DNA of 8,906 nt from Streptosporangiaceae bacterium (GTDB lineage Bacteria > Actinomycetota > Actinomycetes > Streptosporangiales > Streptosporangiaceae), in contig JASIGD010000586.1 in the NCBI GenBank assembly GCA_030045295.1, positions 1 to 8,906 of the forward strand. The letters are read 5' to 3'. Made by a program: the position numbers and the translations under genes. Shown one piece after another: positions 1-5,609 of this stretch (the stretch's first letter is position 1; each line of letters opens with the position of its first letter). Below the pieces are notes generated by a model. The model was not told the DNA's origin, ran no database searches, and saw nothing but the letters and a program-made list of their open reading frames with translations.

Positions 1-253
1 GCTCAGGTCCATCTAATCCTCGGTGCCCTCCAGTCCGGGCCCGACGGTCCCGCGAGCGTCGCGGTCGTCGGGGAGCTCTGTGACCAGTGAGGGTAATGGC
101 CATTGCAGGGTCTTGCGACATCGCGTTGGAGCTGGTCGACAGGGGAGCGGGCAGCGGAATCAAGTCTGCGTGACCAGCTTGGGTGGGCCGGTAGGTAATA
201 TCGGGTCCCGGATAAGCCGAACTTGTGCTCGAAAATGAGGTTCAAGCTGGTAG
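1..253. other. Gap with no supportable gene
   Basis: I see no convincing gene in this stretch. The open frames crossing it have no recognisable motif, no clear ribosome binding site, and composition typical of chance open frames in GC-rich DNA. The longest, on the minus strand, begins inside sequence next to the tRNA and runs to the window edge without a family signature. The stretch lies downstream of tRNA-Gly on that tRNA's strand. I found no duplicate of the tRNA 3' end here that would mark an integrated element. Confidence 0.5.
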
Positions 254-324
254 AGCGGGCGACGGGAATCGAACCCGCATGGCCAGCTTGGAAGGCTGGG
301 GCTCTGCCATTGAGCTACGCCCGC
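254..324 (-). tRNA. tRNA-Gly (anticodon UCC)
   Basis: Read on the minus strand, the sequence folds into a full cloverleaf of 71 bases. The acceptor stem is GCGGGCG paired with CGCCCGC. The D arm is GCTC/GAGC, and the anticodon stem CCAGC/GCTGG closes the loop CTTCCAA, giving anticodon TCC. The T arm is GCGGG/CCCGT around TTCGATT, with one G-T pair. The discriminator base is T, and CCA is not encoded (the following bases are CTA). It reads GGA, and GGG by wobble. It stands alone, about 100 bases beyond the 3' end of the methyltransferase gene on the same strand. Confidence 0.97.
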
Positions 325-426
325 AACAGCCGCGCCGGTAAGAAACCCGGTGCGAACCCGGTGGGAAGTCAGCACAGAGCAGCTACCAAGCGGCCGTCAC
401 CGGGTAGCGTACCGTCTCCGGCCGCG

Positions 427-1254
427 TCAGCGTCCGCCAGCGCCGACCAGCGAGGCCCGCAACGAGAAGATCAGCGGAACCCGGGGCCGTCCCGGGGGAA
501 ACCGGTAGGTCCCGTCGTCCTGCCGCTGCAGCGATTCAAAACGCCCGAACACGTCGAAGTCGTACTCGTGCAGGAAGTCAATCCGCAGCCCGGCATCGAC
601 CAGCGCCGTGATCACCTCGCCGATACCGTGCTGGAACTCCACGCTCCGAGTGTGCTCCAGCGCCGGCCCGTCCGTATAGCTGAAGGGATAGTCCTCCACC
701 TGGGGTCCGGAGTCGAAATAGTCGCGGGCGACCACGACGCCGGATTCGTCGTCGAGCACCTGGGCGAACGGATGCCCCTCGACCAGGTACACGAACCCGC
801 CCGGCCCCAGCAGGCTCGCCACCACCCGCGCCCAGCGCGGGATGTCCGGCAGCCAGACCAGCGCGCCGATGCCGGCGTACACGATGTCGAACCGTCGCCC
901 GCCGAACGCGGCCCCCGCGTCGTACACGTCCGAGACGACGAATGACGCGTCGATGCCGAGCTCAGCGGCGAGCGCCGAGGCGGCCTCGATGGCCGGCGCG
1001 GAGAAATCCAGCCCGCTGACCAGCGCCCCGCGCCGCGCCCAGGAGAGCGTGTCCAGGCCGATGTGGCACTGCAGGTGCACCAGCCGTCGGCCGGCGACAT
1101 CACCGGCCTCGGCCGCCTCGAACGGCCTGAGCGTGTCGGCTCCAGCCCGGAAGCCGGCCAGGTCGTAGAAGGAGCTGGCGAGGTGAACGGGTACCCGGTC
1201 GTCCCAGTTCGCACGGTTCAGCGCCTGCCAGTCGACCGGCTCGCCGCCCTCCAC
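427..1254 (-). CDS. Class I SAM-dependent methyltransferase
   Basis: This is a soluble methyltransferase of the Rossmann-like class I fold; the substrate cannot be told from sequence. Numbering from the longest frame (289 aa, TTG at 1296), the SAM-binding motif I is VHLQCHIGLDTL (73-84), a variant of the glycine-rich loop. The acidic residue that usually contacts the SAM ribose is D97 in SGLDFSAPAI. Motif III is VVSDVYD (120-126) and motif IV is FDIVYAGIGAL (136-146). The conserved NRANWDDRVPVHLASSFYD segment (27-45) precedes the fold, as in a widespread family of small-molecule-type methyltransferases. I chose GTG at 1254 (275 aa). It starts just before that segment and sits exactly 6 bases after TACGCT, while neither start has a good Shine-Dalgarno site. 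TTG at 1296 remains possible. It is divergent from gnd, with 132 bases between the chosen starts. Confidence 0.9.
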   Translation of the reverse strand: MEGGEPVDWQALNRANWDDRVPVHLASSFYDLAGFRAGADTLRPFEAAEAGDVAGRRLVHLQCHIGLDTLSWARRGALVSGLDFSAPAIEAASALAAELGIDASFVVSDVYDAGAAFGGRRFDIVYAGIGALVWLPDIPRWARVVASLLGPGGFVYLVEGHPFAQVLDDESGVVVARDYFDSGPQVEDYPFSYTDGPALEHTRSVEFQHGIGEVITALVDAGLRIDFLHEYDFDVFGRFESLQRQDDGTYRFPPGRPRVPLIFSLRASLVGAGGR

Positions 1255-1260
1255 CCGAGC

Positions 1261-1266
1261 AGCGTA
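1261..1266 (-). promoter_or_regulatory. Candidate -10 element for a leaderless methyltransferase mRNA
   Basis: TACGCT on the minus strand fits the actinobacterial TANNNT -10 pattern and is followed by six bases and then GTG at 1254. Transcription would begin at or next to the first base of the GTG, giving a leaderless mRNA. No Shine-Dalgarno sequence precedes the GTG. I see no convincing -35. The same hexamer and spacing precede the regulator start at 8297. If TTG at 1296 is the true start, this site would be inside the gene. Confidence 0.3.
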
Positions 1267-1368
1267 CCGAACACCCGTCCCCGCACCGCCGGCCAAGGCG
1301 CTCGCCGCCCGCGGGATGGCCCGCGACCCGCAGTGGCATAGTGATCGTTACGAGCGCGTACGCACCGC

Positions 1369-1375
1369 AAAGGAG
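1369..1375 (+). promoter_or_regulatory. Ribosome binding site of gnd
   Basis: AAAGGAG is a near-perfect Shine-Dalgarno sequence, ending 11 bases before the ATG at 1387. It fixes the start of gnd and contrasts with the missing sites at the methyltransferase and the large regulator. Confidence 0.75.
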
Positions 1376-1386
1376 ACAGGCAACCG

Positions 1387-2835
1387 ATGGCCGCAGCAGC
1401 GCAGGCACCAGCGCAGATAGGCGTCACCGGGCTCGGCGTGATGGGCCGCAACCTGGCCCGTAACTTCGCCCGCCACGGGTACGCCGTGGCCTTGCATAAC
1501 CGAACGAGCTCACGCACCACCGACGTCATCAGCCAGTTCGGTCACGAGGGCCCGTTCGTCCCGGCGCCGACCGCCGAAGAGTTCGTCGCGTCGCTGGAGC
1601 GCCCGCGACGCGTCCTCATCATGGTCAACGCCGGCTACGCCACTGACGCTGTGATCAACGAGTTCGCGCCGCTGCTGGAGCGGGGGGACATGCTCATCGA
1701 CGGCGGCAACGCCCACTTCCACGACACTCGGCGCCGCGAGGCGAAGCTTCGCGAGCAAGGGCTCCACTTCGTCGGCATGGGCGTCTCCGGCGGCGAGGAG
1801 GGCGCGCTGCACGGCCCCTCGATCATGCCCGGCGGCTCGAACGAGTCCTACCAGGCACTCGGCCCGATGCTCGAGACGATCAGCGCGCACGTCGATGGCG
1901 TCCCGTGCTGTACGCACATCGGCCCGGACGGGGCGGGCCACTTCGTCAAGATGGTGCACAACGGCATCGAGTACGCCGACATGCAGCTCATCGCCGAAGC
2001 CTACGACCTGCTCAGGCACGGCCTCGGTTTCGAGCCCGCGCAGATCGCCGACACCTTCCGCACCTGGAACACGGGCCGGCTGAACTCCTACCTCATCGAG
2101 ATCACCGCCGAAGTGCTCGCGCACTCCGACACCGCGACCGGGCAGCCGTTCGTCGACATCGTGCTCGACCAGGCCGAGCAGAAAGGCACCGGCCGCTGGA
2201 CCGTCCAGGACGCGCTCGACCTGGGCGTCCCGGTCAGCGGCATCGCCGAGGCGGTCTTCGCCCGGTCGCTGTCCGGGCACGCGGACCTGCGCGCCGCCGC
2301 CCGGCACCTGCCCGGCCCGCGACGGGCGTCAGATCAGGGCTCCGGGCCGGCCGAGTTCGCCGGCCAGGTCGAGCAGGCCCTGTACGCGTCCAAGCTGGTC
2401 TCCTACGCGCAGGGCTGGAACATGATTGACGTTGGCAGCCGCGAATACGACTGGAACATCGACCTGGGCCAGATGGCGACCATCTGGCGCGGCGGCTGCA
2501 TCATCAGGGCCAAGTTCCTCGACCGCATCCGAGCCGCCTACCAGGCCAACCCCGAACTTCCCACGCTGCTGGCCGACGAGGAGTTCGGCAAGGACCTCGC
2601 CGACGCCCAGGATGCCTGGCGGAACGTGCTCGCCACCGCCGTCCGCCTCGGCGTCCCCGCGCCCGGCTTCTCCGCCGCCCTGTCCTACTACGACGCGCTG
2701 CGCGCCGATCGCCTGCCCGCCGCGCTCATTCAGGGCCTGCGCGACTTCTTCGGCGCGCACACCTATCGCCGCACCGACCGCCCCGGCACCTTCCATACCC
2801 TCTGGGCCGAGGACCGCTCCGAGGTAACCCGTTAA
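1387..2835 (+). CDS. gnd: 6-phosphogluconate dehydrogenase, decarboxylating
   Basis: This cytosolic enzyme oxidises and decarboxylates 6-phosphogluconate to ribulose 5-phosphate and CO2, reducing NADP in the oxidative pentose phosphate pathway. The protein has 482 aa, normal for the long, dimeric form of the family. The coenzyme fingerprint is GLGVMG (15-20) with NRT (38-40) after the second strand, a context that favours NADP. Substrate and catalytic elements are VSGGEEGA (133-140), K188 and N192 in GHFVKMVHNGIEY, E195, and the C-terminal RDFFGAHTYRR (452-462), whose Arg and His reach the partner subunit's active site. The segment around 298-322 is variable. A short Ala-rich N-terminus precedes the Rossmann strand. 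No frameshift is seen. It appears to be transcribed alone: the neighbour upstream is divergent and about 250 bases with two hairpins follow. Substrate class is certain; NADP over NAD is inferred. Confidence 0.97.
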   Translation: MAAAAQAPAQIGVTGLGVMGRNLARNFARHGYAVALHNRTSSRTTDVISQFGHEGPFVPAPTAEEFVASLERPRRVLIMVNAGYATDAVINEFAPLLERGDMLIDGGNAHFHDTRRREAKLREQGLHFVGMGVSGGEEGALHGPSIMPGGSNESYQALGPMLETISAHVDGVPCCTHIGPDGAGHFVKMVHNGIEYADMQLIAEAYDLLRHGLGFEPAQIADTFRTWNTGRLNSYLIEITAEVLAHSDTATGQPFVDIVLDQAEQKGTGRWTVQDALDLGVPVSGIAEAVFARSLSGHADLRAAARHLPGPRRASDQGSGPAEFAGQVEQALYASKLVSYAQGWNMIDVGSREYDWNIDLGQMATIWRGGCIIRAKFLDRIRAAYQANPELPTLLADEEFGKDLADAQDAWRNVLATAVRLGVPAPGFSAALSYYDALRADRLPAALIQGLRDFFGAHTYRRTDRPGTFHTLWAEDRSEVTR

Positions 2836-2851
2836 ACCCTTTTATCCCGAA

Positions 2852-2882
2852 CGGCCGGTGGTGCTTGCCTCGCAGCCGGCCG
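2852..2882 (+). terminator. Possible GC-rich hairpin terminator after gnd
   Basis: Arms CGGCCGG (2852-2858) and CCGGCCG (2876-2882) pair perfectly around a 17-base loop, 17 bases after the gnd stop codon. There is no following T run, and GC-rich arms of this length arise often by chance in such DNA. The call is therefore weak. Confidence 0.25.
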
Positions 2883-2940
2883 CCCCGATCCCACCCACAC
2901 CGTTCGTCCCGCCAGCCTCGCCTGAGGTGCCGCCGAATCG

Positions 2941-2984
2941 TCGTGGACAGTTACGCCGGAAATACGCGGCGTAACTGTCCACGA
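2941..2984. repeat. Perfect 18-bp inverted repeat (hairpin)
   Basis: The arm TCGTGGACAGTTACGCCG (2941-2958) is exactly complementary to 2967-2984, separated by an 8-base loop, GAAATACG. A G-T pair (2940/2985) could extend it. The arms are less GC-rich than the surroundings, so chance pairing is unlikely. It sits 106 bases after gnd and about 100 bases before the cupin leader ORF. It may be a bidirectional terminator without a T tract, a copy of a dispersed palindromic repeat, or a protein-binding site. Sequence alone does not decide. The hairpin itself is certain; the role is inferred. Confidence 0.8.
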
Positions 2985-3016
2985 TCACGCACGTCACCCC
3001 GGACGGCCCGCCGTCC

Positions 3017-3043
3017 TTGACATCTCAGGGCAAGTCCTTAACT
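3017..3043 (+). promoter_or_regulatory. Possible promoter for the cupin-SDR unit
   Basis: TTGACA (3017-3022) matches the -35 consensus exactly. The best -10 candidate downstream is TTAACT (3038-3043), only three of six consensus bases with a short 15-base spacer. It lies at the right distance upstream of the leader ORF and cupin gene. This is a weak call resting mainly on the -35 match. Confidence 0.25.
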
Positions 3044-3085
3044 GTGTCACTGATCACGATGACCTCACAGGACGGCGGTGTACTC

Positions 3086-3133
3086 ATGACTACCTGCAGC
3101 GGACTGGCCGCGACCGGGTGCGCGAAGGCATGA
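3086..3133 (+). CDS. Possible 15-codon leader ORF coupled to the cupin gene
   Basis: ATG at 3086 opens a 15-codon frame (MTTCSGLAATGCAKA). Its TGA stop at 3131-3133 overlaps the cupin ATG at 3130 in an ATGA junction, the same arrangement as the cupin-SDR junction downstream. A purine-rich AGGA (3069-3072) lies 13 bases upstream of the ATG, a rather long spacing. The peptide has two cysteines, no membrane segment and no known family. If real, it would let ribosomes ending the leader restart on the cupin ATG, which has its own purine stretch (GAAGG, 3124-3128) too close to act as a normal site. It may equally be chance, since the frame is very short. Confidence 0.3.
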   Translation: MTTCSGLAATGCAKA

Positions 3134-4056
3134 CGCAGACATCGCCCGACGAGGTCCCTTCCCGGCACATCGTCCGCCGGGCCGCCGAGGCCCGGTTCGC
3201 CGGCCCGCCCCGGTGGGCGCCCGCGGCCGGTGGTTTCCGGCGCTGGGCGGCCGTCGGCGAGCCAACCGGCGCGCAGGCCGGCGCGGTGCACACCGGGTTC
3301 GGGGTCTGCGAGCTCGAGCCGGGCGCGAGGCTGCCGGGGCACGTGCACTCGTTCGAGCAGTCCTTCTTCATGCTCGAGGGCGAGGTGGTGCTCAGCACGC
3401 CCGAGGGCTCGTTCCGGCTCAGCCCGGACGACTACGGGCTGGTGCCGGTGGGCGTGCCCCATGCCTGGCGCAACGACGGCGACCGCCCGGCGCGGTGGGC
3501 GGACATGCAGGCGCCGCAGCCCCGGTCGCGCCACCGCGGCGACACGCTGCGGGTTGACCTGGCGCACGAACCACCGGCCGTTCGGGCCAATCTGAAAGAT
3601 CCGCGGACGCGGTCGCTGGGGCGTATCGCGGCGGCCAGCATGAGCGGGCCATCGCCCGACGAGGTCAGCATGCGGACGGCCCGCCTGGTGTACAGCGGGA
3701 TCACGGTGAAGATGATGGTGGACACCGACCTGGGAGCGCAGCTGCAGACGATGTTCATGGTGCAATACGAGGCTGACGGGGTCGCCGGGGCGCACGATCA
3801 TCCGTTCGAGGAGACCTACCTCATCCTGGAGGGAGCGACCGACGCGGCGTTCGACGGCGAGCCCTACCGGCTGGAGCGGGGAGATATCGCCTGGGCGGGC
3901 GTCGGCTGCGTGCACTCGTTCCGGAACGCCGGCCGCGGGCCGGTCCGCTGGCTCGAGACGCAGGCGCCGCAGCCACCCGCCCGGTATTCCTACCGGTTCG
4001 CCGGGGAGTGGGATAACCTGCGCGGGATCGTAACCGAGCAGAGGACGGGCCGATGA
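3130..4056 (+). CDS. Two-domain (bicupin) metal-binding cupin protein
   Basis: This 308-aa protein carries two cupin beta-barrels, so it is probably a cytosolic metal-dependent enzyme. Domain 1 (about 45-130) has LPGHVHSFEQSFFMLEGEV, with H71, H73, E76 or Q77, and the second-motif His H111 in PVGVPHAWRN. Domain 2 (about 190-280) has GAHDHPFEETYLILEG, with H222, H224, E227 or E228, and H262 in GVGCVHSFRN. Both domains keep a plausible metal set, so neither is plainly degenerate. Both end in a similar W-x-(D/E)-x-Q-A-P-Q-P stretch (123-131 and 274-282), which suggests internal duplication. The layout resembles ureidoglycine aminohydrolase-type bicupins, but I do not claim that reaction; no other purine-degradation gene is in view. 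I chose ATG at 3130, which overlaps a leader ORF stop; GTG at 3118 would add four residues. Its TGA overlaps the SDR ATG, implying coupled translation. Confidence 0.88.
   Translation: MTQTSPDEVPSRHIVRRAAEARFAGPPRWAPAAGGFRRWAAVGEPTGAQAGAVHTGFGVCELEPGARLPGHVHSFEQSFFMLEGEVVLSTPEGSFRLSPDDYGLVPVGVPHAWRNDGDRPARWADMQAPQPRSRHRGDTLRVDLAHEPPAVRANLKDPRTRSLGRIAAASMSGPSPDEVSMRTARLVYSGITVKMMVDTDLGAQLQTMFMVQYEADGVAGAHDHPFEETYLILEGATDAAFDGEPYRLERGDIAWAGVGCVHSFRNAGRGPVRWLETQAPQPPARYSYRFAGEWDNLRGIVTEQRTGR
4041..4045 (+). promoter_or_regulatory. Ribosome binding site of the SDR gene inside the cupin gene
   Basis: GAGGA lies within the last codons of the cupin gene, 7 bases before the SDR ATG at 4053. Together with the 4-base ATGA overlap it supports both independent and coupled initiation of the SDR. 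Confidence 0.6.
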
Positions 4057-4739
4057 GCAGCGTCGTGGTGGTCGGCGGCACCTCGGGTATGGGCCGCGAG
4101 ATCGCCAGGCACTACGCCGAGTCCGGGGACCGTGTCACGCTGACCGGCCGGGACGCGGGCCGGGCCGCGGCCGTGGCCAAGGAAATCGGCGGCGACACGA
4201 CCGGGCTCGCGTTCGACCTCACCCGGCCGCACGACATCGGTCCCGCCTTGGCCGGGATCGACGCCGTCGACAGCCTGGTCCTGGCCGCGGTCGAGCGCGA
4301 CGCCAACACGGTGGCCGATTACGACATCGGCCGTGCCCTGCGCCTGGTGACGCTCAAGCTCGTCGGGTACACCGAGGTTGTCCACGCGCTGCAGCCCCGG
4401 ATGGCTCGCGACGGCGCTGTCGTGCTCTTCGGCGGGCTGGCCAAGGAACGGCCTTACCACGGGTCGACCACGGTGACGACGGTGAACGGCGCCGTTAGCG
4501 GCCTGGTGAACACGCTCGTCCTGGAACTCGCGCCGATCAGGGTCAACGCCATTCACCCGGGCTTCGTCGGCGACACCCCGTACTGGCGTGACCGTGACCT
4601 CAGCCACGTGGTGGCGCGCACGCCGTGCGGGCAGCTGACCCGGATGGCCGACATCGTGGACGCGGTGGCGTTCTTGCTCCGCAACCCCGCGGTCAACGGC
4701 GTCGAGCTCAACGTCGACGGCGGCTGGTTGCTCGGCTGA
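4053..4739 (+). CDS. SDR-fold protein lacking the classical catalytic triad
   Basis: This 228-aa protein belongs to the short-chain dehydrogenase/reductase superfamily and has the normal size for a classical SDR. The N-terminal dinucleotide motif GGTSGMG (8-14) and the following RD (33-34) are intact, so NAD(P) binding is likely. The C-terminal half keeps LELAPIRVNAIHPG (157-170) and the terminal NVDGGW (220-225). The active site is not classical. The segment that aligns with YxxxK reads VTTVN (141-145), so Tyr becomes Val and Lys becomes Asn. The strand that normally ends in the catalytic Ser reads VVLFGG (123-128), and the NNAG motif is LAAV (77-80). It is therefore either a member of an atypical SDR subgroup with different chemistry or a non-catalytic partner of the cupin protein encoded just upstream. 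It overlaps the cupin gene by 4 bases and ends 5 bases from the converging AIM24 gene. Confidence 0.9.
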   Translation: MSSVVVVGGTSGMGREIARHYAESGDRVTLTGRDAGRAAAVAKEIGGDTTGLAFDLTRPHDIGPALAGIDAVDSLVLAAVERDANTVADYDIGRALRLVTLKLVGYTEVVHALQPRMARDGAVVLFGGLAKERPYHGSTTVTTVNGAVSGLVNTLVLELAPIRVNAIHPGFVGDTPYWRDRDLSHVVARTPCGQLTRMADIVDAVAFLLRNPAVNGVELNVDGGWLLG

Positions 4740-4744
4740 CCCGG

Positions 4745-5389
4745 TCAGCCCGCCGCTTGCTCCCGGGCCGGCCTTCGTCCGCCGAGTCGTCTGGCCGGGT
4801 CCCAGGGCATGGACCGTAGCCACACGGCCCCCGGCCCGGAAAGCACCGCACAGGGGTAGGCGTCGTCGTGACCCAAGACGCCCTGGACCTTTGTGACCTG
4901 GACGGCGACCGTGGCGTCGAACATGCCGATGTAGAGCGGATGGGCGCGCAGCGATTGTCCCGCGGTCAGCTCGCGTTTCATCACGTCGCCGGGCAGCCCC
5001 ACCCAGGCCCGCCCGGAGCCGCCGATCCGCCAGAGCGTCAGCCCCTCGCCGCCGGGACACCCGGGCGCCAGCGGGCCGGCCGCGGCGATCTGCACGCCGG
5101 GCGTGCCGGCCAGGAAGCAGGACTCGAGGACCAGGGAGCCCGCATACTCTGGTCCGACGTCGACGCTGAGGATGCAGCCGGGCAGTTTCGACGCGAACGC
5201 GACCACGCCCGGTTCCCCGGTCGCCGTGTAGGCGCACAGCCGCGGCTCTTGCTGGGTTCGGTAGGGCGCCGCGATCGCGATCGAGTCGGTCATCCAGGCG
5301 AACTCACCGACCTCGGCGATGATGCTCTCGCCCGGATCAAGCGAGATCGACAGCAGCGGCTGCGTGGTGCCGAACAACTGATCTCGCAT
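4745..5389 (-). CDS. AIM24 family protein (TIGR00266 type)
   Basis: This 214-aa protein matches the AIM24 beta-sandwich family, named after a yeast mitochondrial protein; the bacterial function is unknown. Recognisable parts, in order, are SLDPGESIIAEVGEFAWM (16-33), ASKLPGCILSVDV (66-78), ESCFLAGTPGVQ (89-100), the glycine-rich GGSGRAWVGLPGD (123-135), LTAGQSLRAHPLYIG (141-155) and the closing SGPGAVWLRSMP (184-195). There is no signal peptide or membrane segment. A basic tail (R200-R209) follows the fold. I chose ATG at 5389 because GGAGGGG (5396-5402) stands 6 bases upstream; a longer frame adds 12 Ala-rich residues with no site. It converges with the SDR gene with only 5 bases between stops. 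It lies 220 bases downstream of the large regulator on the same strand. Confidence 0.9.
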   Translation of the reverse strand: MRDQLFGTTQPLLSISLDPGESIIAEVGEFAWMTDSIAIAAPYRTQQEPRLCAYTATGEPGVVAFASKLPGCILSVDVGPEYAGSLVLESCFLAGTPGVQIAAAGPLAPGCPGGEGLTLWRIGGSGRAWVGLPGDVMKRELTAGQSLRAHPLYIGMFDATVAVQVTKVQGVLGHDDAYPCAVLSGPGAVWLRSMPWDPARRLGGRRPAREQAAG

Positions 5390-5395
5390 GTTGGT

Positions 5396-5402
5396 CCCCT
5401 CC
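5396..5402 (-). promoter_or_regulatory. Strong ribosome binding site of the AIM24 gene
   Basis: GGAGGGG on the minus strand, 6 bases before ATG at 5389, decides the start against the longer open frame. The foot of the 17-bp inverted repeat at 5406-5460 begins only 3 bases away. Confidence 0.7.
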
Positions 5403-5405
5403 ACA

Positions 5406-5460
5406 GCTGCTGCCGCCTCGCGCACCCCCCCACGCTCTTGCTACGCGAGGCGACAGCAGC
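5406..5460. repeat. 17-bp inverted repeat upstream of the AIM24 gene
   Basis: Arms at 5406-5422 (GCTGCTGCCGCCTCGCG) and 5444-5460 are complementary at 16 of 17 positions, with one C-A mismatch (5413/5453), around a 21-base C-rich loop. It ends 3 bases from the AIM24 Shine-Dalgarno site. If transcription starts upstream, it would fold in the 5' untranslated region of that mRNA. It is about 150 bases past the regulator's stop codon, so it could instead be a distant terminator. Confidence 0.65.
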
Positions 5461-5506
5461 CGCGGTCTTGTTCTATCGGGCGCGGCGCAGGCCGCGAATC
5501 CGGTGG

Positions 5507-5536
5507 TTCATACATTGTGCCGGACCCCGTTGACAA
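5507..5536 (-). promoter_or_regulatory. Possible promoter of the AIM24 gene
   Basis: On the minus strand, TTGTCA (5536-5531) and TATGAA (5512-5507) are separated by 18 bases, resembling -35 and -10 boxes of the main sigma factor. Transcription would start near 5500, giving a leader of about 110 bases that includes the inverted repeat at 5406-5460. The match is good but short, and no other evidence supports it. Confidence 0.35.
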
Positions 5537-5573
5537 CATCTGTCCCGCAGGTGCTCAGGCGCCACGGGACTTG

Positions 5574-5593
5574 GCGCGACGGCGCGGTCGCGC
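5574..5593 (-). terminator. Possible terminator hairpin after the regulator gene
   Basis: GCGCGAC (5574-5580) and GTCGCGC (5587-5593) form a 7-bp stem with a 6-base loop, 16 bases past the regulator's TGA on its strand. It lacks a T tract, as is usual in high-GC actinomycetes. The stem is short and GC-only in character, so confidence is modest. Confidence 0.35.
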
Positions 5594-5609
5594 TATAACA
5601 TCGCGTGTT

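Noticed and set aside
344..363. AACCCGGTG repeated twice with an 11-base period upstream of tRNA-Gly
   Set aside because: Two 9-base copies in GC-rich DNA are weak evidence, and no function or wider array is visible.
1510..2307. Long minus-strand open frame opposite gnd (265 codons)
   Set aside because: It lies fully inside the well-supported gnd gene, has Arg/Asp/Val-rich shadow composition and no recognisable domain. High-GC genes routinely leave such open antisense frames.
3042..3070. Imperfect inverted repeat (CTGTG ... CACAG with TGATCA inside) as an operator before the cupin leader
   Set aside because: The arms are only 5 bp with mismatched inner positions. This is within chance expectation, and no regulator family consensus is matched.
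3990..5237. 415-codon minus-strand open frame spanning the SDR and part of the AIM24 gene
   Set aside because: It covers two genes with clear family motifs in other frames. Its translation is low-complexity and Arg/Gly-rich, with no family signature.
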